From NCBI RefSeq assembly GCF_000283155.1, contig NW_004454173.1, forward strand, positions 9,183,920 through 9,247,919: a stretch of 64,000 bases of DNA, in the 5' to 3' direction. Every line of letters starts with the position of its first letter. Position 1 is the stretch's first letter. Shown here piece after piece: positions 33,456 to 45,660 of the stretch. This DNA is from Ceratotherium simum simum (Eukaryota > Chordata > Mammalia > Perissodactyla > Rhinocerotidae). Made by a program: the position numbers and the translations under genes. The notes below the pieces were generated by a model. That model was given only the letters and a program-made list of their open reading frames with translations. It was not told the DNA's origin and did no database searches.

Positions 33456-36289
33456 TGCAAGAATAGATCAAAGCTCAGAGAATGCTAGTACTAAAGGGAC
33501 ATTTAGGCAAAAATAGCCATTTTGGAATAAAAATGTAGAGCATGCGGCTTGGCTATTAGTGCATGCAAACTGGATACGCCATCAATAAACTTCTCTCCTC
33601 TTCGCAGGAAGGACTGCTTGCAGCCTCTTGGTACTTGCTTCTCTGGGTTGGAACAGGAATGCCTTTTCTCTAGTAGTTCACGTGAACAAGATACTAAACA
33701 GCTAGTTTGACTCTCTGTCATCAATGACTTCGCTAGTTGGTCGACTGATTTAACGTCACTGTGAACTTATAAATGCCACTTTGTTGCAGAATTCTTCATT
33801 TACTGCCAACTGTTAAAGACAGAGCAGAACATTTCTTGCTTGCCTTCTCGTGCCCTTTATATACCTTCAGTTCCCCTTCCTCCTGTACATTCTATCAAGC
33901 CTTTCATAGTCCTACGCAGATTCTCTTCCTTCTTCCAGTAAACACACGCCCCCCAGGAGAAGGGGCAACTTACGCTGACCTTTCAGGCCCTTGAGTGTGT
34001 GGATCTCAAAGGAAAATCCTACAGACCCTTTCTCTAATCCCTCATGTGATTAGATTACCCCTGCTTTAGAAAATTTTCTATAAATAAAAGGCAAAAATCA
34101 GGAGATTGGAAAGAATTGTTAAAAAGTGGACTCGTGTAGAAGAGGAAACCTCCAGGGACCTTCCAGGGTTCCAGCCCCTCACAGTCACTGTGGCGTCACA
34201 GTTGGGATCCTGCAGGGAGGTGATGGTTTAGTGGCTGTGCTGATTAATGAGATGGAGGGAAAAGTTAAAGATTTTCTTCCTTTTTCTTCCACTGAAATAC
34301 TTTTTCCTCAGCATCTTTCCTCTGTGTTCTCTGAAAGAAGCGATATTGGATCTAAGATGCTGAGTCTGCCTCTGTCTGATTCACTTCTGACAACCACGTT
34401 GTGACACGTGGCGTCTCGGCTCTGATGTGCAGGTGCTGAAGGGCAGATCCTGAGCGACTCATCTGTGATGTGCAGGACAGCTATTCAGATGATTAGCTGG
34501 ACTCTAGTTAGGTCAGGAAAGAAACGCTGGCCTGAGATTCCTCAGTCCTGTCACAGGTCAAGAATATTCACCAACTGAGTTTGACTGAGCAATTCATTAG
34601 TGGACACTTACAACTTCACGCTATCAAACTGGAAATTCTTGCTCAGCCTAAATTGATACTGCATTTTTCCTTTTCCTGCATTACTTTAAATGAACATGAA
34701 GTAGAATGACTTGTCCTCACAATGCCACATCAGCTCCCCTTTATGATAAAAATAAGAACTCAGCGTCTGGCATTTCCCCCCATTTCCAGTAACTGCTTTC
34801 AATAGAAACATTGCTAGGGCCATGAGAAATATCTTCTAATGTAACATTTAATATAATAATAAATATATCAGACTTTGGGGAGAAAATAAAGTGACAGGTG
34901 ACTCTTTGACAACTATTATGTGGGTAACATCAATAGAATTGGGATCCTGCTTCGAGTGAGCTGAGAAGGGGCTTACCCTTTATTTTGTATAAGCAGCAAT
35001 ATCGGGGCAAATTGTGAAGCAATTAATATCGATTCTGAAACAACGGAGTTGATGTTTTTTAGGAACCACTTTTTATTTTTTTCTTTTCTTGTCATTCTGA
35101 TGACCAATTTCCATGATGCTCCCTGGGTCAGAAATCTACTGTTTCTTAATAGGCCATTAAGATTTGTTTATCAGTCTGATAGCCTGAAAATTGCATTTGG
35201 GGCAAAAAAAAAAAAAAGCCAACAAAAGGTAAGTAAAACATATTGCATACCCAAACAAGAATGGACCTGTTGTAGGTATCTTTTTAAATTTAAAGGAATT
35301 ATTTTAAACTGGGATTTTGTGAAGACCACATAAATGATGAATTGAGATCAAAAGAGACCTTGGGAAGATTTGTGTTCATTTTCCTTAAGAGGTTTAAATA
35401 TACCCAGAAAGCACATTATAAATGACACCTAGCTACAACTACCATATGATCCTTTCTCATTAAGGTCCAGGAAAACCCTTGCCCAGAGGAAACATCGTGT
35501 TCCTGGTTCTCTGCATCTCCTTCCTTTCATGTCATGGTTGTTCTGTTTCTGCCCCGATTCTCTCCTGCTTTACCCTCTGGTCTGAAATCGCTCACATTCA
35601 ACAGGTCACCTGCTGGGATCAGGGCAGCTCACCAATTCCAAAGTATTCTCAGGTACCCTGTCTGCAATTGTCCAAGGCTTACACCGTAAATTCAGTTTTT
35701 ACCAACTGCCTCTCTCTGTCAGTAGTGGGATGTAAAGCTGGGGATGTCAAGGCACCTGTTCTCTGACTCTATAAAATGCTTATTGTAGCCACTGCTTATA
35801 AAATATTTATGCTGCAGAGGTGGACAGGCTTTATAAGCCTTTGTTGTTCTTGGAGGAGGAGGGGATGGCCTTCAGCTAGGGTATGTCTAAGATGATCTCT
35901 CCCCTGCTGAAAGCCTGACACTGGAGTTTATCTCTGTTTCGCTCTGTCAGTCTCCCTAACCGACATCAGCAGTTAAAATGACCCATTTGCTCCTTCATGG
36001 GGTTTTGCTTTTTAACCAGTTCATGTATCCCATGTTTGTGATTCACAAACTCTCAAGATAGAGACCTCCTAAGAGGCAGGTGGGACAATAGTATGGAGGT
36101 TGTTCTAGACGACAGACTGTGCTACACTGACAACTACTGCAGGTTCCAGATTCCCTTCGCCTTTGGTTAATGTGATGAAGTCATTGAACCCTCAATAGAG
36201 TTTGAGTTCATTCCCTGATTATCTGATTATAGGTACTGACAGAATGGGAATAATGGAAACATACAAGCATACAGACAGGCACACACATA
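33456..36289. other. unassigned sequence
   Basis: About 2.8 kb without a recognised repeat or exon. It includes a 14-base A run at 35204-35217 with no SINE body upstream that I can identify. ORFs at 33773-33994, 34126-34404, 35049-35333 and 35479-35766 (+) have no motif. The last would begin in a hydrophobic stretch reminiscent of a signal peptide, but shows no other support. Confidence 0.45.
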
Positions 36290-36595
36290 AATAATTTATG
36301 TGCTTACTTTGTACTAGACACTGTTCGAACTGCCTGACATATTTTAATTCCTCTAATTCTCTCATTATTTCCATTGGAATAATAACAGTTTTTATTAGTA
36401 TTTATTAATACTGCCCCTTTACACTTTCAAGATGTCTTCCACTCTAAGGTAGGTGATATTATTATCATTATTTTATAAGAGAGGGAACAGGCGCAGAGAA
36501 GTTAAGTAATTTGCCTAAGGCTACATAATTTCTAAAATGTGAAGACAGGTTTGGATCCCATGTAGTCAAGTTCAAGTTCACTGCCTTGAAGACTG
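36290..36595 (-). repeat. MIR SINE with an internal insertion or expansion
   Basis: 'tgtgcttactttgtactagacactgttc', then after an AT-rich interval 'aggtaggtgatattattatc', 'ggaacaggcgcagagaagttaagtaatttgccta' and 'ttcactgcc'. Confidence 0.7.
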
Positions 36596-37189
36596 CATTG
36601 ATCGTCTATACAGTCTGATTTGGGAAGCCTGATTTAGCCCCAACGTCAGCAGTTGAGGTAAAAAAATTCCAAAGAAACAAAAACAAAAACCCTAAAAAAC
36701 CTAGTTGATATTTCATGGCATTTTGCTGTTCAATGAGTTAATGAGTATCATGCTTGCTCTGTACTGCTCCCTCTGCTTGTTCTGCCTTGTTCTCCAAGTC
36801 CTTTATTATAAACACACTTGGAAAAGATTTAATATTATAATTTAGAAATAACTTGATAAGATGAATTTCCCCCTCTTATTCTGAGACCACTTATTCTGGG
36901 TATCTAGTTATGATGGAAATAGGACAAAAGGTAGAGGTCATAAGGAAAGCAGAAGCAAGAAGGAGGAATGAAGATAAACCCTACTTTATACATTTTCCTG
37001 GGATTACCTCCTGTGTGCCATGTTCATTGTTTACTAATCAAAATGAACAGAGAAATTGCTAGAACATGCATCTTCTTTGGGAAACTCCTAATCGTTTCAA
37101 CATGTCAAGGGCTAAGCTATTTTTTTTGTGGAAGGTACAAAGATGTATTAGACAATATCTCTGCCCTCTGCCCTCTAGTGAAATAGATT
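36596..37189. other. unassigned sequence
   Basis: Nothing recognised, apart from a possible short antisense L2 piece at 37130-37185 ('tattagacaatatctctgccctc'). Confidence 0.4.
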
Positions 37190-37290
37190 TAAGCTCATCA
37201 AGGGCAGGAGTCTCATCTTAGTCATCCTTTTATCTCCCCCTGGCTTAGGATGCAGCAGGTTCACAATAAATGCTTGTTGGATAAATGCTG
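37190..37290 (+). repeat. L2 LINE 3' end fragment
   Basis: 'aagctcatcaagggcaggagtctcatc' and 'aataaatgcttgttggataaatg'. Confidence 0.75.
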
Positions 37291-38319
37291 GGAGTGATAG
37301 CCTGTGGTTCAGCTCTGGTATGAGTAAGTTGAGGAGTCTGGGTTCCTGGAAGACATCGTGAAGCACGCAGATGTCTTGAGCCCCGCTGCTGTCTTCTTGT
37401 TGGCAGATACTCATATTCACCAGCAGGTGGCAGCAGACCTTTGCTTTTCTCCCCTCTCTCAGCAGGGATAAACTCCAAGGCTCACAAGCGTCCTGCCTTT
37501 TCCATTTGCTGCGTTTTGGATCTAGTTTGCTAAGAAATTCACCTCCATACACGTTATTCTCAACTAGCACCCCCTTCTGAAGAAATTAGATTCGGGTAGA
37601 AGGAATTAAATCTGTAAAATGAGCCAACCTGCTTTGCCAATTGTTGCCCTTGTGGGTTTTGTGTGCCAGCGATGTTGGCCGCCTGGGTAGATGCCGCAGG
37701 GAAGAAACTCTGGACAGATCCCCCACTGGGAAAGCGCTGCTTCTGCAGGTGGACCGTTTGCCTCCACCGCCCATTAAAGACCTGTCTTGCAGAGATGGCA
37801 TCTGGGGGATATTATAGGGTGACTATACCTAGAGGTGGCCTAGGACAGTTTGTTTTATGTCTGAATTTCCCATCATATTTATTAATGTGCCCCCTTACAC
37901 TCTCCAAGTGTCCTTGTTAGGATGGTAAATTTTATGGTCATGAGTGGCCTAATGTCTCAGCTGAGAGTGAGAAGGGAGTAAGAAGGTCTCCAGGGTGGAG
38001 AGGTAGGGTGGGGAGGTAAGATTCCTGAATAGAGGAGAACTTTGGGGCTTGGGGAAACTATGTTTCTTCCCTTGTCTCCCAAAGTTGGACTGGTTTGTGG
38101 CAAAATTTGAAGGAGGTGGTACATTGGTTCTGTTCTCCAGCATGCCCCACAGCTTTGTGTTTCCTTCTGCTGGAGACACCCCAGGTACCCGCACTTCTAG
38201 TCTCGGGGACTGTGCTTTCTAGTGGGGGAATCTAGCTGTCAAGGCGCCTTTAGGCAGGGGCTCTGCTGAAACTGATTAGACCATGCACATAACCTTCCCG
38301 TGAGATCTGGACGTGGGAG
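37291..38319. other. unassigned sequence
   Basis: No repeat or exon recognised. The 131-codon minus ORF (37175-37570) starts in unassigned sequence and ends in the L2 tail. Confidence 0.45.
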
Positions 38320-38354
38320 CAATGTGTGTGTATGTGTGTGCGTGTGTGTGTGTA
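38320..38354. repeat. imperfect (TG)n microsatellite
   Basis: GT-rich run with interruptions. Confidence 0.8.
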
Positions 38355-38486
38355 GCGGGAAGTTGGAGGTGGGTCAGAGGGACAGGAGATCTATTTTTGG
38401 CAGGAACCTTAAATAAGTCCAGTCATCCACAGAGGGTGTGTGGTTCTAAGGGGTGGTGTAGCATTGTGGTCAAGAGGGTCCCTTTT

Positions 38487-38705
38487 TTTTTTTTTTTTTT
38501 TAAAGATTTTATTTATTTTATTTTTTCCCCCCAAAGCCCCAGTAGATAGTTGTATGTCATAGCTGCACATCCTTCTAGTTGCTGTATGTGGGACTCGGCC
38601 TCAGGATGGACGGAGAAGTGGTGCCTCGATGCGCACCCGGGATCCGAACCCGGGCCACCAGCATTGCAGCGCGCGCACTTAACCACCAAGCCACAGGGCC
38701 GGCCC
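38487..38705 (-). mobile_element. ERE-family SINE, short form lacking 3' tandem units
   Basis: Minus orientation: poly(T), 'aaagattttatttattttattt', then 'ccccaaagccccagtagatag' directly, so the tandem 'cttcctca' units found in other copies are absent. The head is intact, with 'gggatccgaacccgggcc' and terminal 'gggccggccc'. A perfect 15-bp duplication AAGAGGGTCCCTTTT lies at 38472-38486 and 38706-38720, so this is a whole insertion, not a deletion remnant. Confidence 0.93.
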
Positions 38706-38739
38706 AAGAGGGTCCCTTTTGAAGATGGAGAAGAGTGAT

Positions 38740-38890
38740 CTGAATCCAGACTCTTCTGCTCATTCGTTGTATGAGTATGGATAAGTAAGTCTTGAGTGTC
38801 TTAATTTCTAAAATGGGGTTAGTAATGTCTACATTCTTAGTACAGTGCTTTACGTGTGGTAAATATTGAATAAATTGTAGTTGTTATTGT
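38740..38890 (+). repeat. MIR SINE fragment
   Basis: 'aatccagactcttctgctc', 'ttaatttctaaaatggggttag', 'tacagtgctttacgtgtgg'. Confidence 0.65.
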
Positions 38891-38999
38891 TAAAGCTGAT
38901 TCCATAGGAAAACTAAAATAAATTAATGATGTGATTCTTTTTATTTTAGGTTATGTGTGAAATTAAAAGGGTCTTTGTATTTATAATATTTTAATTTTT

Positions 39000-39245
39000 T
39001 TGTGTGTGTGCGTGAGGAAGATTACCCCTGAGCTAACATCTGTTGCCAATCCTCCTCTTTTTGCTGAGGGAGATTGGCCCTGGGCTAACATCTGTGCCCA
39101 TCTTCCTCACTTTACATGTGGGATGCCACCACAGCATGGCTTGATAAGCGGTGCATAGGTCCGCGCCTGGGATCCGAACCCACAAACCCTGGGCCGGTGA
39201 AGCTGAGCGTGTGAATCCAACCACTATGCCACCAGGCCGGCCCCC
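39000..39245 (-). mobile_element. ERE1-type SINE, full length
   Basis: Minus orientation: T/TG-rich tail, two tandem 3' units, 'gtgggatgccaccacagcatggcttg', 'gggatccgaaccc' and terminal 'ggccggcccc'. A perfect 18-bp duplication TATAATATTTTAATTTTT flanks it (38982-38999, 39246-39263), the longest in the window. Confidence 0.94.
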
Positions 39246-39324
39246 TATAATATTTTAATTTTTGATGAAAGCATATAGTCCTTATTTATTTCCATGGTGA
39301 AATTAAAAAAAGAGAGTTTAAGCC

Positions 39325-39465
39325 TAGGAATCAGAACTTGGGCATTCATACCAGTTCTGCCGTTAACTGGTTACATCACCTTTTACACGTCCCTGAACCT
39401 CTCCAGGCTTTAGTCCTTTACCTGCAGAGGAGTGTAGGGTCTGACGATTGCTTCTGTACCTTTTG
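39325..39465 (+). repeat. MIR SINE fragment
   Basis: 'ccagttctgccgttaactgg', 'cgtccctgaacctctccaggc'. Confidence 0.6.
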
Positions 39466-39577
39466 GTGCTAATGAAATGGGCAAACAGTTAGCCATTGAT
39501 GATTAAGTAGTTAGGAACTAAAGTTTTTTTCCTTTTTGCAATTACTGATTATAACTCTTAGTTGTTCTCCCGCCCAT

Positions 39578-40118
39578 TGTTAACTGTGCTCTTTAGGCAA
39601 CATGCTCTCTGACTCCCACTAGGTTCCTACAGACAACATCTCCCTGGAGCCTGGGTCACCATGGTAATGAGTGTTTGAGCTGTTTTTCAGGAATTAGAAC
39701 TGCTTGTCCACTTCAGGCTGTTTGAGACCACTAACCCATCAACTGGGCCTGCGCAGATGTCTGATAAGTGACCTTTTGATGTCAAGAGCCTAAAAACTCC
39801 ACCATCGGGTCATGCTAATGCCGCCATTTTGTGAGCAAGAGTCCTATGAAGAGGCATGAAGTCTGACGATGCTTGTGCAGATCATCAATTACCTCACCTC
39901 TCCTCACCTCCAATCATCTATCTCCACACTTCAGACCACCTTGCCCCCTACCCCATGAATATCCCTGAGTCCCCATTTTCGAGGAAGCAGATTTGAGACT
40001 CATTCTCCTGTATCCTCACTTGGCTGCTTTGTGATTAAACCCTCTCTCTGCTGCAATCCCGTCGTCTCGGTGTTTGGCTTTCTGGGTGACGGGCAAAAAT
40101 GAACCTGGTTTTGTAACA
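39578..40118 (+). mobile_element. solo LTR, ERV1-type (gammaretrovirus-like)
   Basis: Runs from TGTTAACTG to 'cctggttttgtaaca' (about 540 bp). The 3' part carries 'gtgattaaaccctctctctgctgc', 'tcggtgtttggctttctgggtgacgggcaaaa', the poly(A)-signal and R/U5 pattern of ERV1 LTRs. No internal viral sequence on either side, so it is what recombination between two LTRs leaves. Start coordinate approximate. Confidence 0.7.
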
Positions 40119-40119
40119 C

Positions 40120-41480
40120 TAACAGCATATGTTTCCCATGAGATGCTTTCACACAGTGCAGCGGGGTGCTCTGCCCCCTATATTCTGGCTGGTTGAGTCT
40201 ATTAGATCCTGGGGCTGGTGAGGCTGAGGAGATGGGCTTGAGTCCTCTTGGTCTAGTTAGTTTCCGTGTCCTTCAGGATTGTCTCTCTGACCTGAGTCAT
40301 ATGTTCTACAAGTGCAAAGAAAGGCACTTCTGCAAGTATGGAGTATTAAGCCACGCCATCATGGCAACTAGCGGGGTACAGAAAGATGAAAAAGGGGTCA
40401 CCTGATGCTGCAGCATTGGCCAATGCAATTGTCCAGGTGTGAAAAGGAGCATGCCATCTCCCTGGGACCACTTACCATGGTGGTCACCTCCTCCTAGTCA
40501 CTGCTTCTTAGTAACTTGCTAAACTAAGTAACGTGGGCGTTTGATTAAATCTTAGGATTCTGAATTGGCTCAAGATAATTCTCTCATTAATGGCAATGTG
40601 TTTGGTAGTTAGAAGAAGCGAAACACATCAGAGAGAAGATTTCTGACTATTTAGGAAGTCTCTGTTTTAAAATGATAATAAGCGGGTTCGGGGGTGGGGG
40701 TGGGCGGGGGCAGCTCTGGGTGTGATTTGCGTCTTACTAGAATGCAGAGGTGGTGAACTAGGGCCTGGACCTGGGCTCCCAGCAGCTCAAGATGGGTGGG
40801 CTTTTAACCAGCACTAGAATCTGGTCTTTGAACAGCTGCTTTCTGTAGACAGGGAGTCGTTTGCCTAAGGTATTGATTCCCCGTGCTGTGATGTTGACCA
40901 GCCAGCCATTTAGGGCTCTGCAAGCAAGATCTCAGCTTGGGTATTTAATGAGCCAGAGGCCTTCTGCCAGATGCTATTTCCTACTAGAAGATCCATCTTC
41001 CTCTGAATATAGCAGTTTTTTTTCCGTTTAATGAGGAAGATCTGATTTGCCAAAAACCAGTAAATCCAGACAAAAAGGTGAGACTTTCTGCCTTCAAGAT
41101 TATCGAAAGCAAAGGTTGCTGTGTGTGCAGATGCTTTTGATCCCAATGGCCTGCAGAAGAACATGGAGCAGCCTCTATATTTGGGGCAATATTTTTATTC
41201 TTAGTTGGGGCCAGATTGAGATTTTTCGAGGCCCAAAGCTCTGAAAAGCTTATAGTACCCACCCTGTCCTGTAATTCAAAATAATAGAAAATAATCTAAA
41301 CCAAAATGTAAGCGTAAGAAAGTTAAGCAAGACTAATAGTTATGATTTCCTATAAGACTATTTTGATAATTTTTTTGAAACGTCAAAAATCAAACGCTTT
41401 AATTCTTTTCCTCATCCTCTGCTCCCCTCTTTTGTCCCTGCCTTGCTGGCGCACTGCCTGGCGGGTGTTCCTAACCTGCC
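40120..41480. other. unassigned sequence with a G-rich block
   Basis: No gene or repeat family. A G-quadruplex motif at 40690-40710 is described in findings. ORFs at 40910-41262 on the minus strand overlap in different frames and show no motif. Confidence 0.45.
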
Positions 41481-41489
41481 TATTCAGTG

Positions 41490-41705
41490 ACACAGCACTT
41501 CCTTCTCCGAGAGTGGCATTTCTCCAAAGTTGGTACTTGGGTCACCTGCATCAGATCACATGGTGATCTTGATAAATGAAGATTCCAGGGACCTCAGGCC
41601 CCTCCGCATGTAACTCATCGAAATATCCGGGGCTGGAATCTGTTTCTTAACAAGCTCCCCAGGTGACGATTGTACAAACTACAGTGAAGCTTCAGCACAC
41701 TTAGA
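41490..41705. mobile_element. hAT-Charlie DNA transposon fossil (MER5/MER20 group)
   Basis: 'ggtcacctgcatcagatcacatggtgatcttgataaatg', 'agattccagggacctcagg' and 'gtttcttaacaagctccccaggtgac' resemble a MER5/MER20-group core. Confidence 0.6.
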
Positions 41706-41869
41706 ATGTTCTAATGCAAGATTCTACGGCTCTCATCATCATTGGGGAGCTTCTTGAAAAACACAGAGGGTCCCTTGTAAGTTCTGTTAGTTCAAGTAGC
41801 CTGGGAGAGTCCTCTGGAATGTCTAGATGGAAAAAGCTCCATTGTGATTCTGTTGAGAATTATATGCTA

Positions 41870-42195
41870 AACCCATGCAGTTCAATAGAAATATGATACC
41901 AGCACATCTGTATTTAGAATTTTTCTAGTAGTCACATTAAAAAAGTAAAGTGAAACAAGTAAAATTAATTTAAAAAATATTTTTATTTAACCCAGTGTAT
42001 CAAAATATCTCAACATGTGATTGTTATAAAAATTGTTGAGATATGCTACATTCTTTTTTTCACATTAGATCTTTGAAATCTGGTGCGTAGTTCACACTTG
42101 CAGCACATCTCAATTTGGACGAGCTGTATCTCAAATGCTCAGTAGCCACACGTGGCAAGTGGCTACGTTATCACATAATGAAGCTCTAGACAGTC
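41870..42195. mobile_element. hAT-type DNA transposon fossil, near complete
   Basis: 'gttcaatagaaatatgatacc', 'tttttctagtagtcacattaaaaaagtaaa', 'catctcaatttggacgagc' and 'ctcagtagccacacgtggcaagtggc' follow a common roughly 340-bp non-autonomous family whose ends read 'ctgtccaatagaaatataa'. I do not assign the subfamily. Confidence 0.7.
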
Positions 42196-42599
42196 TCTCC
42201 CTTAATATGGAAGTGCTGGGAATGAGATGTTTCAAACAAGTTATTTTGTCTGTGATCTCAGTCACCTTTGATTCCTAAATATCCTTCTTACCTCATGAAG
42301 TCTTCCATCACTAATTCCCCCTTCCCTTTCCCATTGCTCCCATCTTAGTTCAGGCGTCCCCTACCCACCCCATGACTCCATCCTAGGCTATTAAGAAATC
42401 TCTCCCTACCTCTGCTTTCTCTTTAAACCAACTTGCCTGATAAATGTTCCATTGTTCTTACAACATAATTTTCATCCTGATACACTCTTCTGGACCATAA
42501 CACTTTCAGGATATCATCACGGAGTTGGCAGTTGGAAGGGAGTATGTTTATCATCCATTAATATTAACTATCACCTATTTTACTTTTACAACGTAGATT
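42196..42599. other. unassigned sequence
   Basis: Pyrimidine-rich, nothing recognised. Confidence 0.4.
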
Positions 42600-42775
42600 C
42601 CCACATTGCATGTTCTTTGAACTTCCAATCACCCTGGGAGGTAGGTATTATTATGCTCATTTCACAGATGATAAAATGAGGCTCATAATGCTAACCATAA
42701 GACAGCAGACAGTAGGAGGCAGAGCTGGTCTCAAATCCAGGTCTTTGCCTCCACATTCCCAGCTCCTCTGCATCA
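42600..42775 (-). repeat. MIR SINE fragment
   Basis: 'accctgggaggtaggtattattatgctcatttcacagatgataaaatgaggc' type sequence and 'ggaggcagagctggtctcaaatcc' are antisense MIR. Confidence 0.8.
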
Positions 42776-42879
42776 CTCTCTCTCTTGGATTGTCCAATCC
42801 TGCATTCCACTACACAGAGTGGAAAACCTCCAGTTGCTCACCCCCCACAGATCTAGTGTTAGCTGACTTGTCTCTCTAA

Positions 42880-43260
42880 CAGTGGCAGGATGCTGCATTA
42901 GGGGCAGTCCCCTCTGCTGTTGATATTTAGAGAGCTTCGTTTCATTCAAGTTCAAACTTTGTAGCCTGATTCTCAATGTTTTCCATAATCTGGCACTAAC
43001 CTGCATTTTCAGCCATATCTCCCACTATTTCTCTAGCCACATGGCATATTTTACGCTCTGATCCACATTCTGACTTTTCCCTGGCCATCCTATTCACTCC
43101 GATTGGCTTCTTGCTTCCTCTACTTGGCACAGAATTCTACCCATCCTCCAGCTGTGAGCCCTGTCTGTCTGCAGGGGAGCCCTCCCTCTTCTGCATCTGG
43201 TACCTTGCGGGCTCCTCCCTGTCGTTGGTTACATACTATTTGGTGTTGGATTTATTTCAT
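42880..43260 (+). repeat. L2 LINE fragment
   Basis: 'ttttccataatctggcactaacctgc', 'agccatatctcccactatttctc', 'ctctacttggcacagaattctaccc' match the sense L2 3' region. Confidence 0.7.
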
Positions 43261-43955
43261 TTTTTTCATGCTCATAGTAGAGGTGATTCCTCCAAGTGTT
43301 AATAATAAAAATCCCCCTCATGTCCACCTAGCGACTGATACCTTGGAGAAAATCTTGGCAAGCTAGTGATATTCCTTTACCATTAGGTATTTTCATTAAT
43401 GTGTCTACATTTGTCCCCTAAAGAGGCACCTACAACTGTGCTTGAATCATTGCTTTGCAGGTGAGCAGGTGATTTCCATGAGCCTGAAGGGAGTTGTAGT
43501 GGTGGACGCATCTAAGGAGCCAGGGACCTGATACAGAGTTTGGTGTTGGATGCCTGCACAGATCACTGACAAGTCCTTGTTCACCATGAACAGTGTGTTA
43601 CACCAGGGAGCCTGCTGGATGACTGTCGCGGGGCAACCAAATTAGGTCTGATGAGATCAGTGAGTGTGGAGTGGGCTCTAGGACTAGCTCCCTCCGAGGG
43701 AGTCCTCAGCATGGCAATTAGAAACAGGGTTTGCCCTAGCTCTTCAGGGAAAGTGCAGGAACAATGAAGTTTGTTATACCTGAGCAGACAACTGGTTCAC
43801 TTAACACAGAGTGTCTCTGAAAATAGTTGTTTTTTCTCCAGAGGGAACTGGGAATCACTAAGCCCAGTTTCCAAGAAAAAAAATATTGAGAAGCCTCTTT
43901 TATTATTCCTCTATTCTCTCTTCCCCTCCATATAATTAAACTGTATTAAATTAAT
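43261..43955. other. unassigned sequence
   Basis: Nothing recognised. Confidence 0.45.
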
Positions 43956-43959
43956 AAAC

Positions 43960-44200
43960 TTTTACTCTGCACTTACTATGAGGAGGCATTATGGGATATA
44001 CAGAAACAATGTCATGTGCCTGCCCCCACGAGGCTTATGGAACAGCTGTATATGGAGGCAGAGCCATCCAAACAGCATTGGAGGAGACGGCATGAGGAGG
44101 GAAGGGAAGGGTCAGTGGAGGTTGGAGGTGATTGGGAATTTGCAGACGTGGAAACTGAGTCTTAGAAAGAAGCATTCATGGAGGATGCATTTACCTTCCA
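43960..44200 (-). repeat. L2 LINE 3' end, antisense
   Basis: 'ctgcacttactatgaggagg', 'acaatgtcatgtgcctgcccccacgaggcttatgg'. Confidence 0.55.
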
Positions 44201-45420
44201 AGTAACTCATTTGGGTTTTAAAGGAGGACCTTCAAGATCGAGTAAGAAAAGATGACAGGAGTAGTGAGTGTGCCTACCCTGCCTGGAGATGATAGAAGGA
44301 AAAGTAGGAATACTTACACGTGAATGTCCTTTACCTGGCTTGTCTGCCTCACAGAGCAAGAACAGAGGGGGGCTTTGCAGTCCTCTTAGGGCCTTTGTGG
44401 GAATCACAAACACTGGGCACATTCTTCCATGTGAAGAAGCTACCTCTGCCCTCTCTGAAAGTCTCCTTTAAGCTGGAGAGTTGTTACGTTTCCCTATTCC
44501 ATTGGGCGCCGAAAACACAATTTGACTCCAGCAATGAAAAATGCACCCACCGGCATTCTGCAATTGCTCTTCTCATTGATGGCCCTAATCCCTTCCATTA
44601 TTTCATATAAACCCTGATTTCTCTCCATTGCTCAATTCTTAAGGGAAGAACTGAATGATGGTATCCATGGAGGTGATTGAGGTGAAGAATCTTGAATGGT
44701 GGGATGAAGGCAAGGCTTTCTTGGTGTTTTAGCATCTACAAATCCCCTACCCCACAAACTCATAAATGTCAAAGTTCCCAGATTTCTAGAAAACAGCAAT
44801 TTGGGCTCTAAATTGGATCCATGGTGGCCCTGGATAAACTCCATGGACCAGAAATTAGTTCCCTGGTGTTACCTATTCTGAAGATCCTAAACCAGAGGTC
44901 ATCTCCTCTACCAAACCCTACCACATGCTCCTCGGAAAGAGAACAACTGCTCCTCTGAACTCCGTAACATTTATGGAGGATCACAGCTGTGAGCAACACC
45001 ACTTAGATTCTAGCGGAAACACCTATCTTCTCTCCCCTCAGTTCACTCTGATCACTTCTAGAAGGTACGTTCTTGCTTGATTTCTTTTTTGGTCCCTCGT
45101 TAGTGCCCGGTACAATTTCTTTGCATACAGGGGAAGCCACAATTAAGTTGAAAGAGCTGTGGACAAGCAGTGAGAAGATGAGGTGTAATCCTGACTTTGG
45201 TGCCACCAAAGTGTTCTCACCTTGGGTAAATTATATTGTGTATCCATCCATGCATTTGCACCTGTGCATATTTCCCTACTAATAAGATGAGTCGCTACTG
45301 ACCATTTCTGCTGTGAAATTCTGTAGCTCTATGTAGTTACTTTCATACATGTTCAGATATGATTTTAGATGCTGGTAACACAAAAATAATGGATAAGTAG
45401 TGTAACTGTAAGAAAAATAA
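44201..45420. other. unassigned sequence
   Basis: No repeat or exon recognised. Several overlapping ORFs at 44207-44610 on both strands share one GC-richer stretch and have no motif. Confidence 0.45.
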
Positions 45421-45424
45421 ATAG

Positions 45425-45660
45425 GGAGGCAGTTAAGTGTAGGGTTTAAGAGTGCTGGCTCTGGATTCAGACTGCCTGAGTTCAGATACTGGTATCACCA
45501 TGACTTGATGTGTAACTTCTCTATTTCTCATCACTCAAAGTTTCCTTATCTAGAAAATGGGGATAATAATGCTACTTATAGAGTTGTTGTGAGAATTAAG
45601 TGCTTTGATTTGGTTATGCATTTTGAATGGTCTCTAGCACACGGTTTGCCAATGAGAGTT
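45425..45660 (+). repeat. MIR SINE, nearly complete
   Basis: 'gagtgctggctctggattcagactgcctgagttc', 'cagtttccttatctagaaaatggggataataatg' type sequence and 'gttgttgtgagaattaagtg' in MIR order. Confidence 0.85.

Noticed and set aside
35204..35217. Poly(A) run as the tail of a processed pseudogene or SINE
   Set aside because: No recognisable transcript or SINE body upstream and no matching target duplication.
35479..35766. Possible secreted protein exon (hydrophobic N-terminus)
   Set aside because: Only a hydrophobic stretch supports it; no cleavage context, splice sites or family motif.
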